64,000 nt of DNA from Geopseudomonas sagittaria. GTDB lineage: Bacteria > Pseudomonadota > Gammaproteobacteria > Pseudomonadales > Pseudomonadaceae. A program made the translations under genes and the position numbers. The first letter of the stretch is position 1. Each line of letters opens with the position of its first letter. The notes under the pieces are model-generated. The model was not told the origin of the DNA. It was given only the letters and a program-made list of their open reading frames with translations, and did not search any database. The stretch is taken from the NCBI RefSeq assembly GCF_900115715.1, contig NZ_FOXM01000012.1, positions 89,110 to 153,109 on the forward strand, given 5' to 3'. Shown here in pieces: positions 56,449 to 64,000 of the stretch.

Positions 56449-56919
56449 ATGAGCCGCGCCATCATCCTGCGCAGCCTGCTGTTCGCCCTGCTCTGGTGGG
56501 TGCTGGTGGAAGGGCGCGCGGACAGCTGGGGCCTCGGCGTGCTCGCGGTCTTCGCGGCCCTGTGGGCGAGCCTGCGCCTGCTCCCCCCCGGATCGCGGCG
56601 CATCAGCCTGGCGGGTCTGCTCGGCTATCTGACCTTCTTCGTCTGGAACTCGGCGCGCGGCGGGGCACAGGTCTCGTGGATGGCCTTGCGTGGCCGCCAG
56701 ACGCTGCAGCCAGCCATACTGGAGTGGAAGCTGGGCTTGCCGCCCGGCGCGCCCAGCGTGCTGTTGCTCAACACGCTGGGGCTGATGCCCGGCACGCTCG
56801 GGGTGGAGCTGCGCGACGACCGCTTGCGCATTCATGTGGTCGATGAACGGCTGCCGATCCTCGCCGAGGTCGAGGTGCTGGAAGCGCACATTGCACGGAT
56901 GTTCGGAGTCAGCCAATGA
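56449..56919 (+). CDS. Mrp/Mnh-type Na+/H+ antiporter subunit E
   Basis: The 156-residue protein is an MrpE homologue (MbhA in membrane-bound hydrogenases): two N-terminal hydrophobic segments, then SVLLLNTLGLMPGTLGVELRDDRLRIHVVDE. It is the first gene of an eight-gene operon in which every neighbouring pair overlaps by a few bases, so expression is coupled. The upstream in-frame ATG (56398) gives an arginine-rich tail and was not used. Confidence 0.9.
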   Translation: MSRAIILRSLLFALLWWVLVEGRADSWGLGVLAVFAALWASLRLLPPGSRRISLAGLLGYLTFFVWNSARGGAQVSWMALRGRQTLQPAILEWKLGLPPGAPSVLLLNTLGLMPGTLGVELRDDRLRIHVVDERLPILAEVEVLEAHIARMFGVSQ

Positions 56920-57188
56920 CCGGATTCGAGTTGCCCATCGCGCTGTTCCTGCTGGTCAACCTGCTGGTGGCGCTGTTCGCCGCCGCGCGCGGGCCGACCG
57001 CCGCCGACCGCATGCTGGTGGCGCTGCTGTTCGGCACCACCGGGGTCGGCATCCTCGTGCTGCTGGCCCATGGGGGCGGAGGAGGGCCGTTCGTCGACGT
57101 GGCGCTGGTCATCGCGTTGCTGGCCGCGATCACCGGCATCGCCTTCGCCAGGCGCGCCTGGCACCGCAGGGAGCACCCCGATGCTTGA
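56916..57188 (+). CDS. Mrp/Mnh-type antiporter subunit F
   Basis: The 90-residue, three-helix membrane protein matches MrpF/MbhB (RGPTAADRMLVALLFGTTGVGILVLLA). It overlaps the E gene by 4 nt and the G gene by 8 nt. Confidence 0.9.
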   Translation: MTGFELPIALFLLVNLLVALFAAARGPTAADRMLVALLFGTTGVGILVLLAHGGGGGPFVDVALVIALLAAITGIAFARRAWHRREHPDA

Positions 57189-57483
57189 GCTTGCCAGCAG
57201 CGGCCTGCTCTGCGCCGGTGCCTTCTTCTATTTCGCCGGCACCCTCGGCCTGCTGCGTTTTCCCGATGTCTATTGCCGGCTGCATGCGCTGGCCAAGGCG
57301 GACAACCTCGGCCTCGGCTGCCTGCTGCTGGGGCTGGCTCTGCAGGCGGACAGCCTGGCCGCCGCGCTGAAACTGCTGCTGATCTGGCCGCTGTGGCTCG
57401 CCGCCAGTGCGGGGGTCAGCTATGCGATCGCCCGCCGTGCCGATGCGCTGGGCATCGTCCCCTGGCGCAAGGAGCAGCCGTGA
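57181..57483 (+). CDS. Mrp/Mnh-type antiporter subunit G
   Basis: The 100-residue protein matches MrpG/MbhC (FYFAGTLGLLRFPDVYCRLHALAKADNLGLG), with three membrane segments. Its ATG overlaps the end of the F gene. Confidence 0.9.
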   Translation: MLELASSGLLCAGAFFYFAGTLGLLRFPDVYCRLHALAKADNLGLGCLLLGLALQADSLAAALKLLLIWPLWLAASAGVSYAIARRADALGIVPWRKEQP

Positions 57484-57743
57484 GCCTCGCCCTCGGCTTC
57501 GACCTGCTGCTGGGCTGCGCCCTGCTGTGGAGCGCCTGGCGCGCCCTCGCGGCGCCCGGACTCGACCGCGCGGTGGTGATGTTCATCGTCTTCGGCCTGC
57601 TGATGGCGCTGGCCTGGGCGCGGCTGCAGGCCCCGGATATCGGCCTGGCGGAGGCGGCCATCGGCGCGGGACTGACCGGCGCGCTGCTGCTCGACGCCTA
57701 TGGCACCCTGCGCCGGCGCGACACGGACCAGGAGGGCTCATGA
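57480..57743 (+). CDS. MbhD-like / DUF4040 subunit (detached MrpA C-terminal module)
   Basis: The 87-residue membrane protein matches the MbhD/DUF4040 module, normally part of the C-terminal extension of MrpA: VMFIVFGLLMALAWARLQAPDIGLAEAAIGAGLTGALLLDA. The conserved PDIGLAEAAIG is visible. The start is GTG overlapping the G stop codon. As a stand-alone gene it resembles archaeal membrane-bound hydrogenase operons. Confidence 0.85.
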   Translation: MSLALGFDLLLGCALLWSAWRALAAPGLDRAVVMFIVFGLLMALAWARLQAPDIGLAEAAIGAGLTGALLLDAYGTLRRRDTDQEGS

Positions 57744-58396
57744 AACGCCTGGCCGGCATGCTCGGCGCGCTGCTCTTCAGCCTGGGGCTGATCGGCGCCC
57801 TGTTCGAGCTGCCCCCGGCGGCGATCGATCTGCGCCCCGCCGTGGCCAGCAACCTGGCGGCCAGCGGCGTGGCGCATCCGGTCACCGCCGTGCTGCTCAA
57901 CTACCGCGGCTACGACACCCTGCTGGAAATCGCCGTGCTGCTGCTCGCCCTGTTCGCGCTGCTCGCCCTCGGCCTCGAACGCCGGCTGTGCGCCCTGAGC
58001 TCCTTCGAGCCGCCGCTGGCCCTGTTGGCGCGTGTGGCCGCCGCACCGATGGTGGTGGTCGCCGTCTACCTGCTGTGGGCCGGCGCCTTCCGGCCCGGCG
58101 GCGCCTTCCAGGCCGGCGCCGTGCTGGCCGCCGCGGCCGTGCTGCTGCATCTCACCGGACTGCTGCCGGGCTGGATGCAGCCGCGTGCCTGGCTGCGCTG
58201 GGGGCTGGTCGGCGGCTTCCTGATCTTCCTCGGCGTGGCAGCGGCCATGCTGGCTCGCGGCGCGCTACTGGAGTACCCGCCGGCCCAGGCCGGTGCGCTG
58301 ATCCTGCTGATCGAGGCCGGCCTGACGCTCTCCCTCGGGTTGATCCTTGGCGGCCTGTTCCTGTTCATGTCCTGCGACGAAGGTGGCGAGCGATGA
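57740..58396 (+). CDS. MbhE-MnhB fusion subunit
   Basis: The 218-residue protein fuses an MbhE-like N-terminal part (residues about 1-90, SGVAHPVTAVLLNYRGYDTLLEIAVLLLALFALLAL) to an MrpB/MnhB domain (about 100-210, LWAGAFRPGGAFQAGAVLAAAAVLL). MrpB normally stands alone; MbhE is the last module of MrpA. It overlaps its neighbours by 4 nt at each end. Confidence 0.85.
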   Translation: MKRLAGMLGALLFSLGLIGALFELPPAAIDLRPAVASNLAASGVAHPVTAVLLNYRGYDTLLEIAVLLLALFALLALGLERRLCALSSFEPPLALLARVAAAPMVVVAVYLLWAGAFRPGGAFQAGAVLAAAAVLLHLTGLLPGWMQPRAWLRWGLVGGFLIFLGVAAAMLARGALLEYPPAQAGALILLIEAGLTLSLGLILGGLFLFMSCDEGGER

Positions 58397-58695
58397 CCAG
58401 CGGCCTGCTGTTCGCCATCGTCGGCGTGCTGCTGTTCGCCATGGGCGGTGCTGGCGTGCTGCTCATCGACCACCTGCTGCGGCGCATCCTCGCCTTCAAC
58501 CTGATGGGCAGCGGCGCCTTCCTGGTCCTGGTCGGCCTGGCCCAGCGCCATGACGTGGCCGATCCGGTACCGCATGCCATGGTGCTGACCGGCATCGTCG
58601 TCGCCGTCGCCTCCACCGCGCTGGCCCTCGCCCTGCTGCGCCGCCTGCATGCACTGACGGGCCGTACGCAACTGCCCGAGGTGGACGATGACTGA
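58393..58695 (+). CDS. Mrp/Mnh-type antiporter subunit C (NuoK-like)
   Basis: The 100-residue, three-helix protein matches MrpC/NuoK (ILAFNLMGSGAFLVLVGLA; DPVPHAMVLTGIVVAVASTALALAL). The DPVPHAMVLTGIVV segment is the family signature. The ending EVDDD is acidic and overlaps the next start by 8 nt. Confidence 0.92.
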   Translation: MTSGLLFAIVGVLLFAMGGAGVLLIDHLLRRILAFNLMGSGAFLVLVGLAQRHDVADPVPHAMVLTGIVVAVASTALALALLRRLHALTGRTQLPEVDDD

Positions 58696-60136
58696 GCCCG
58701 GCACCTGGATGGTCTGGCTGGTCCTGCTGCCGCTCGCCTGGGCCTGCCTGGCCTTCCTGCTCGGCCCGGGGCAGGGCGCGCGGCCGGCGATCATCGGCCT
58801 GGCGCTGCAGCTGGGGCTGGCCCTGCTGCTGGCGATCGCGCTGTCCGGCTCGCTCGCCGCCAGCCATGCCGTCGGCGGCTGGCCGGCGCCGCTGGGCATC
58901 GCCCTGGCGGCGGACGGCCTGTCGCTGCTGATGCTGCTGCTGGCCCAGCTCATCGCCCTGCCACTGGCCGTCTATGCTCGGGCCTACTATGCCGATGGCA
59001 GCGCCGAGGCCGGCTACTTCTGGCCGCTGACCGGCATCCTGATGGCCGGTCTCAATGCGCTGTTTCTTTCCGCCGACCTGTTCAACCTCTACGTCACGCT
59101 CGAACTGGTCGGCCTGTCTGCCGTCGGTCTGGTCGCCGCCGGCGGCGGGGCGAGCCAGGTCGCCGCCGCGCTGCGCTACCTGTTCGCCGCCCTGGCCGGC
59201 TCCGGCGCTTACCTGCTCGGCGTGGCGCTGATCTATGGCGCCTACGGCACGGTCTCCCTGGCCACCCTCGAGCCGCTGCTGAGCAGCGAGGCGCCGCGCG
59301 CCGTGTGGATCGCCGGAGGCCTGATGCTGGTCGGGCTGATGCTCAAGACGGCGCTGTTTCCCTTCCACTACTGGCTGCCGTCCGCCCACGGCGGCGCTCC
59401 GGCGCCGGTTTCCGCGCTGCTCTCGGCGCTGGTGGTCAAGGCGTCGTTCTACCTGATCCTGCGCCTGTGGCTGGGGCCGTTCGGCGCCCTCACGGCGCAC
59501 GTCGAGCTGATCGCCTGGTTGCCCGTGGCACTCGGCTCGGCCGCGATCCTCTGGGGCTCCTGGAAGGCGATCCGCGCGCCGCGCCTGAAGATGCTGATCG
59601 CCTATTCGACCGTGGCGCAGCTCGGCTACCTGTTCCTGATCTTTCCGCTGCTCGGCGCCGCCGGGGCGCTGCAGGCCGGCATGATGCATGCCTTCGCCCA
59701 CGGCCTGGCCAAGGCCGCGATGTTCACGGCGGCGGGCGCACTGATCAAGGCCACCGGGCAGGACACGGTGGCCGGCCTGGCCGGCGTGGCCGGGCGCCGC
59801 CCGCTGAGCCTGTATGCCTTCGGGCTGGCCGGCATCACCATCATGGGCCTGCCGCCCTCGTCGGGATTCCTCGCCAAGTGGCTGCTGATCGAGGCGGCGC
59901 TGCAGCAGGGGCACTGGATCATCGCCCTGATGGTGCTGGTCGGTGGTCTGCTGGCGACGGCGTACGTGTTCCGCGTGCTGCGCCAGGCCTTCCTGCGTGC
60001 GCCGCGGGCCAGCAAGCTGGTGGCGGTGCCGCGCAGCCTGGAACTGATGGCCTTCGTGCTGGCGGCGGCGAGCGTGCTGCTCGGGTTGCGCGGTGTCGAG
60101 CTGATGGCGCTGCTGTCCATCGGGAGCGCGGCATGA
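58688..60136 (+). CDS. Mrp-type proton-translocating subunit D (NuoN/NuoM-like)
   Basis: The 482-residue polytopic protein has the proton-conducting transporter core: LNLYVTLELVGLSAVGLVA-like segment (FNLYVTLELVGLSA), LKTALFPFHYWLPSAHGGAPAPVSALLSALVVKASFYLILR with the conserved lysines, and KMLIAYSTVAQLGYLFLI. It fits MrpD/MbhH. It moves H+ or Na+ in an antiport module. Confidence 0.9.
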   Translation: MTEPGTWMVWLVLLPLAWACLAFLLGPGQGARPAIIGLALQLGLALLLAIALSGSLAASHAVGGWPAPLGIALAADGLSLLMLLLAQLIALPLAVYARAYYADGSAEAGYFWPLTGILMAGLNALFLSADLFNLYVTLELVGLSAVGLVAAGGGASQVAAALRYLFAALAGSGAYLLGVALIYGAYGTVSLATLEPLLSSEAPRAVWIAGGLMLVGLMLKTALFPFHYWLPSAHGGAPAPVSALLSALVVKASFYLILRLWLGPFGALTAHVELIAWLPVALGSAAILWGSWKAIRAPRLKMLIAYSTVAQLGYLFLIFPLLGAAGALQAGMMHAFAHGLAKAAMFTAAGALIKATGQDTVAGLAGVAGRRPLSLYAFGLAGITIMGLPPSSGFLAKWLLIEAALQQGHWIIALMVLVGGLLATAYVFRVLRQAFLRAPRASKLVAVPRSLELMAFVLAAASVLLGLRGVELMALLSIGSAA

Positions 60137-61644
60137 CCGGCCACGAGCTGTTGCCGCTCGCCGTGCTGGCCTCGTCGCTGCTGCCCGGCCTGCTGATCTT
60201 CGTCCTGCCGGAAACCCGCCACGGCCTGCGCACCGCGCTCAACCTGTTTGCCGCGATCACCAAGCTGGTGCTGGTCGGCATCCTGATCGCCGGCGTGCAT
60301 GCCGGCGAGGCCTACCAGGTGCGCTTCGCCGTGCTGCCCGGCCTCGACCTGGCGCTGAATGCCGATGCCCTGGGCATGCTGTTCATCACCCTGTCGGCGA
60401 TTCTCTGGCTGTTCACCACCCTCTACGCCATCGGCTACCTGGAAGGCAAACCGCACCGCAGCCGCTTCTTCGGCTTCTTCAGCGTCTGCGTCACCGCCAC
60501 CATGGGCATCGCCATGGCCGCCAACCTGTTCACCTTCTTCGTCTTCTACGAGCTGCTGACCCTGTCCACCTTCCCCCTGGTGGTCCATCGCGGCAGCGCC
60601 CAGGCGTTGCGGGCGGGCGCCGTCTACCTGGCCTACACGCTGATCGGCGGTACGCTGCTGCTGACCGGCATCGTCTGGCTGAACCACCTGCTGGGGCATA
60701 CCGAGTTCGCCCACGGCGGCATCGCGGCGGCCCTGCAGGCCGAGCACGGCGGCGAGCTGCGGATCATCTTCGTGCTGCTGATCGTCGGCCTCGGCGTCAA
60801 GGCCGCGCTGGTGCCGCTGCACGGCTGGCTGCCCCTGGCCATGGTCGCCCCGGCGCCCGTCTCGGCCCTGCTGCACGCGGTGGCGGTGGTCAAGGCCGGC
60901 GCCTTCGGCATCGCCCGCATCGTCTACGAGGTGTATGGCGTCGAGCTCAGCCAGGCGCTCGGCCTGCTCGCCCCGCTGGCGGTGGTCGCGGCGATCACCA
61001 TCATCTGGGGCAGTCTGCGCGCGCTGTTCCAGGACGACCTGAAGCGGCGCCTGGCCTACTCGACGGTGAGCCAGGTGTCCTACATCGTCCTCGGCGTCGC
61101 CCTGTTCGGCCCCATCGGCAGCGTCGGCGGCCTGGTGCACCTAGTCCACCAGGGCATCATGAAGATCACCCTGTTCTTCTGTGCCGGCAACTACGCCGAG
61201 ACCCTCGGCATCCACAAGGTCAGCGAGATGGACGGCGCCGGCCGGCGCATGCCGCTGACCACCCTGGCGTTCAGCATCGCCGCGCTGAGCATGATGGGCA
61301 TGCCGTTCACCGCCGGCGCGGTGAGCAAGGCCTGGCTAATGGAGGGGGCGGCGCTGGCCGGCATGCACTGGGCCATCTGGGTGCTGTGGATCTCCAGCCT
61401 GCTCAACGCCGCCTACTTCCTGCCCATCCTCTGGCGCGCCTGGTTCCGCCGCCGGCCCTTCGCCTGGCCGCACGAACCCACCCACACGCGGCAGTGGTAC
61501 CAGATTGCCTGGCTGCTGCTCCTGCCGCCGCTGGTCACCGCAGGCGCGGTGCTGGCCGCCGGCCTGTTCGCCGACACGGCCTGGAGCCCGCTGGCCTGGG
61601 CGCAACTGATTGCCGAGCGGGAATACCAGCGGGAAATACCGTGA
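60133..61644 (+). CDS. Second proton-translocating subunit (MrpA/MrpD-like, NuoL/M family)
   Basis: The 503-residue polytopic protein has the same core (FVFYELLTLSTFPLVVHRG; GVKAALVPLHGWLPLAMVAPAPVSALLHAVAVVKAGAF; RRLAYSTVSQVSYIVLGVALFG). It lacks the long C-terminal extension of a true MrpA. In this operon it may replace the N-terminal part of MrpA, with MbhD and MbhE supplied by separate genes. It ends 13 bp before the convergent isochorismatase gene, where base composition also drops sharply. Confidence 0.87.
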   Translation: MTGHELLPLAVLASSLLPGLLIFVLPETRHGLRTALNLFAAITKLVLVGILIAGVHAGEAYQVRFAVLPGLDLALNADALGMLFITLSAILWLFTTLYAIGYLEGKPHRSRFFGFFSVCVTATMGIAMAANLFTFFVFYELLTLSTFPLVVHRGSAQALRAGAVYLAYTLIGGTLLLTGIVWLNHLLGHTEFAHGGIAAALQAEHGGELRIIFVLLIVGLGVKAALVPLHGWLPLAMVAPAPVSALLHAVAVVKAGAFGIARIVYEVYGVELSQALGLLAPLAVVAAITIIWGSLRALFQDDLKRRLAYSTVSQVSYIVLGVALFGPIGSVGGLVHLVHQGIMKITLFFCAGNYAETLGIHKVSEMDGAGRRMPLTTLAFSIAALSMMGMPFTAGAVSKAWLMEGAALAGMHWAIWVLWISSLLNAAYFLPILWRAWFRRRPFAWPHEPTHTRQWYQIAWLLLLPPLVTAGAVLAAGLFADTAWSPLAWAQLIAEREYQREIP

Positions 61645-61657
61645 GAGCGCGGCCGTC

Positions 61658-62197
61658 CTATTTGATCAGGTTAAGTATTTCTTTGAATTCCGGTGCTCGG
61701 CAGTCTTTAACCAGTTCATACAGGCACATTTCCAAGCCGGTGATTGAAATCCCGTGATTAGCCAGTTTGGTTATCGCGAGTTCTTTGTTGACAAGCTCGC
61801 GAGAGGAAATGCAGTCGCTCACCAGATGCACATCGTAGTTCAGGTTTTTCAAGTGAGAGGCTGTCTGGTAGACGCATATGTGAGCTTCTATGCCACAAAC
61901 GAGCCATGTGTTCCTGCCTGATGCCCGGATGGCGTGCATGAAGCCGGGCTCTTCGCATGCGTCAAAAGTGAACTTGGGGATTGGCTCTTGCTCGACTAGA
62001 AGCATGCTGAGTTCGTCAACGGTTGCGCCCAGTTTTTCAGGGTTCTGCTCAAGCCATACTATTGGCAGGTCTAGCGCTTTTGCTCCGTTGATAAGCTTCT
62101 GGCAATGTGCAATCAGAGAGTCGCTATTGGATACCAGACGAGCCAGCTTGCCTTGAATGTCGACGATGATAAGGCCTGTGTTCTCTTTGCTCAGCAT
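61658..62197 (-). CDS. Isochorismatase-family cysteine hydrolase
   Basis: The 179-residue protein has the Asp-Lys-Cys triad of the family: D13 (IIVDIQG), K75 (IPKFTFDA) and C108 (VCGIEAHICVYQTA). It resembles YcaC-like amidohydrolases more than true isochorismatases; the substrate is unknown. AAGGA lies 7 nt before ATG 62197. Two in-frame ATGs upstream (62227, 62242) lack a ribosome-binding site. Codon use is much more AT-rich than in the core genes, suggesting later acquisition. Confidence 0.85.
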   Translation of the reverse strand: MLSKENTGLIIVDIQGKLARLVSNSDSLIAHCQKLINGAKALDLPIVWLEQNPEKLGATVDELSMLLVEQEPIPKFTFDACEEPGFMHAIRASGRNTWLVCGIEAHICVYQTASHLKNLNYDVHLVSDCISSRELVNKELAITKLANHGISITGLEMCLYELVKDCRAPEFKEILNLIK

Positions 62198-62356
62198 GTT
62201 TTTTCCTTGGAGCGAGTTGTCTTGCATGGTGTATTTTCTCAACCATGCCGTTCTGGAGTATTGCGCTGAAGCACCGTTGCGGCCCGTCAGTGACCCCCAG
62301 CGACTGGGGTGCGTACTGCTGCGGTTGGTTATACATGGCGGCGGCCAACGGCTGCC

Positions 62357-63193
62357 CTAGACGCATTCCAGAAACGCCCTCATCGCGGCGAGAACCGGTT
62401 TCTGACCTCTGTCCTGGAGATGCAAGAGGTGACCGACTCCCTTGATCTGGGTACATTGCACATTGCTGAAATTGTGTTGCAGTCAGGCGATTTCCTCATC
62501 CGTAATTAGCGCGCCGAGCTTGCTCTCACCCCGTAGAAACAGCACCGGACATTCAATCTTGGACAGGATGTCCTGACAATAGTACCCTTCGGTAAAGCCA
62601 TCGAAATCGTGTAACAGCGCATTGAAAAAAGTGGGGTCGAGTTGCCACAGACATCCGGCGAAGAACAAAGTCCATGTACTGGTTGCATCGGGGTAATCCT
62701 TGTATGCTTCCGCCAGCGCCAAGGATAGTTCTTGTTCCGATTGCGCCGATTTCTTGAGTCTCAGCCAAAGGCCAAACATGTCACGGCTTGAATCGATGAC
62801 TCTCCTGTAGTTGTCTAAGGTAAGAGGCGAATCCTCGATGATCAAGGCCTTCACCTTGCCTGGGCATCGCGCGGCGACCATGAGCGCGATTACACCTCCG
62901 ATCGAGTGTCCCACCAGCACCGCGGGCGCGTTCAATCGGCTCAAGAATTCAGCGTTGTCTTCTGCGAAGTCCTGCAGACGATATTTGTTTGGAACCCATC
63001 CGGATCGCCCGTTTCCCCGCAGATCCAACGAATAGGTGTGCCATCGTTGTCCCAAGCTCGGAATCAGCGAGAGGTACTCTTGCCAACGCCAAGCTCCGCC
63101 ATGCAGCATGATCAACGGTTGGTCCGAGGAAGACCCGTAGTCAAGGTAGTTCAGTCTCGCCCCATTTGCGTCAAACCTTCTCTCTCGTGGCAT
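62357..63193 (-). pseudogene. Alpha/beta hydrolase, interrupted by an in-frame TGA
   Basis: Residues from MPRERRFDANGARLNYL onward give an alpha/beta hydrolase: MLHGGAWRWQEY (oxyanion hole), DLRGNGRSG, VGHSIGGVIAL (nucleophile). The frame stops at TGA 62483-62485, after ..LGALITDEEIA. If that codon is read through, the same frame continues 42 residues (beginning LQHNFSNVQCTQ) and contains GVGHLLHL, the catalytic-histidine motif, before a TAG at 62357. CGA to TGA is the likely change. The start could also be 63214 (MRPTVLH). The gene is AT-rich like its neighbour. Confidence 0.75.
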
Positions 63194-63214
63194 GTGCAAC
63201 ACCGTGGGCCTCAT

Positions 63215-63654
63215 CTTTACCGTGCGGGTTAATCGGGACAACCAGCTGGCATGACGGCAACTGACTGAATTCGGACGCCGGATCACCACAACAAAGGGTT
63301 GACGGCCAACGCTGAAGCTAAAGGATGCGCTTTAGCGCGTCCCAGGTGAGCGCCGAGTCAGGCAGAGGAGTCCAGCCGAGCGCAGTGGATGAAGGCTACA
63401 CGAACAGCGTGGCCGCAAACAAAACGGAAACCACAGGCACGCTACCGCCACCTGCCCTCACCTAATGAGAGTAGCCGAAAAAGGTGGTGCCGCCAGCGGC
63501 CTGGAGGCCAGCCCAGTGGCGACGAACCGCAAAAGGAAAGCGGCGCCGGAACGGGCGAATACGTGACGGTAAAACACATGTTGCGAGAGGGTAATCGGAA
63601 TGGAATGAGACTTTCTGACTTTCATGCCCGCACGTGCAAAAAAAACAATAGCGC
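63215..63654. other. AT-richer region, no gene recognised
   Basis: A 7-bp hairpin (GCTAAAG/CTTTAGC) lies at 63317-63336. From about 63346 the sequence is rich in short inverted segments and A runs and has no convincing protein. An 89-codon open frame at 63389-63658 is arginine/proline-rich and looks incidental. A structured-RNA remnant, such as the 5' part of a group II intron, is possible but not shown. Confidence 0.3.
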
Positions 63655-64000
63655 CTAACGAAGCTGTAGAAAAAACCCGAAAACACCACTGCCACCTCCC
63701 CGCGCCGCGATTTTTTGCGTGCGGCCGGGGTGGGTGATCAACAGGGTGTTCGGGAGTCTCTGGATTGAAAGTCGGCCCGGTTGACGCCCATGCAGAGCTG
63801 GCAAGCCCTGGCGATGGGCGCGGTCGGCTCGGTTGCGGGGGACGGCATTCATCGCCAGGCCCTGTGGGTAGCCAGTTTTTCGATGTTGTGGGTCAGGCAA
63901 TAGAGTTTCCATTGCCCGTCCACACGCGCCCGGCCCCGCAGGGTGAAGCGGTCCAGCCGTTTGTTGTGGCGCAGGTTGCCGAACACCGGTTCCACCGTGG
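63655..64000 (-). mobile_element. 3' part of an insertion sequence (IS1182-like), truncated by window end
   Basis: The transposase end is at 63849. The 190 bp beyond it are GC-variable, with an AAAAAACCCG stretch near 63669. They probably contain the IS terminal repeat; the exact boundary cannot be seen. Confidence 0.4.
63849..63998 (-). CDS. Transposase C-terminus, partial (IS1182 family-like)
   Basis: The 49 residues visible read TVEPVFGNLRHNKRLDRFTL, then RGRARVDGQWKLYCLTHNIEKLA and a TGA stop. This is the C-terminal end of a DDE transposase of the IS1182/IS5 type, where the glutamate of TVEPVFG is the last catalytic acid. The 5' part lies beyond the right edge of the window. Confidence 0.8.
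   Translation of the reverse strand, partial: TVEPVFGNLRHNKRLDRFTLRGRARVDGQWKLYCLTHNIEKLATHRAWR

Noticed and set aside
62243..62356. Integron attC site between the two right-end hydrolases
   Set aside because: Isochorismatase-like and alpha/beta hydrolase genes are common cassette cargo, but no GTTRRRY/RYYYAAC pair with correct spacing was found here or after 63215.
63389..63658. 89-codon open frame near the IS
   Set aside because: Arginine/proline-rich with no recognisable domain and no ribosome-binding site; probably incidental.

Overview
The window is GC-rich chromosomal DNA from a gammaproteobacterium, almost certainly Pseudomonas or a close relative. The evidence is gene order and protein identity: prc, a quinone oxidoreductase, an M18 aminopeptidase, rluA, minE-minD-minC and an LpxL/HtrB acyltransferase, then ppc, adk and tsaB, then a btuB-cobO-cobB-bluB-cobD-cobC-cobQ-cobP-cobT series. 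No tRNA, rRNA or CRISPR array was seen. Identifications come from reading protein motifs and gene order; no database search was possible.

Layout. (1) 1-12.7 kb is core housekeeping: periplasmic protease, cell-division site selection (MinCDE), pseudouridylation, lipid A acylation, a pirin, an MlaA-like protein with a paired alpha/beta hydrolase. (2) 12.8-22.1 kb: PEP carboxylase, adenylate kinase, TsaB, a DUF72 protein, an EamA exporter, RsmJ, a NYN-LOTUS protein, a formate/nitrite channel and a ComEA-like protein. (3) 22.1-23.4 kb: two paralogous bacteriohemerythrins. (4) 23.6-34.9 kb: a cobalamin riboswitch, BtuB, a BtuM-like membrane protein, then the late cobalamin pathway (adenosylation, a,c-diamide synthesis, DMB synthesis, aminopropanol attachment, nucleotide-loop activation). 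The last gene, cobS, is displaced to 45.6 kb. (5) 35.2-45.4 kb, inserted between cobC and cobS on the opposite strand: an operon for ABC import, two DUF1989 proteins, a biotin-dependent urea/guanidine carboxylase and allophanate hydrolase. Its leader carries a guanidine-I (ykkC) riboswitch and a sigma-54 promoter with an NtrC-like box. A second, unrelated guanidine-II (mini-ykkC) riboswitch lies directly before the carboxylase. I read it as a guanidine-as-nitrogen-source operon rather than a simple urea operon.

(6) 46.3-53.2 kb: a three-gene cluster of transglutaminase-DUF2126, circularly permuted ATP-grasp/alpha-E and a second transglutaminase, of unknown product, again behind a sigma-54 promoter with an NtrC-type core. 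(7) 53.3-56.3 kb: an MscS channel, cytosine deaminase and a cytochrome P460. (8) 56.4-61.6 kb: an eight-gene Mrp/Mbh-type cation antiporter operon with MrpA dismantled into separate pieces. (9) 61.6-64 kb: an AT-richer accessory tail with an isochorismatase-family hydrolase, an alpha/beta hydrolase broken by an in-frame TGA, an unrecognised stretch, and the 3' end of a transposase gene cut by the window edge.

The themes that link the genes are RNA-level control (three riboswitches in about 22 kb) and probable nitrogen control (two sigma-54/NtrC-type promoters, guanidine breakdown, cytosine deaminase).
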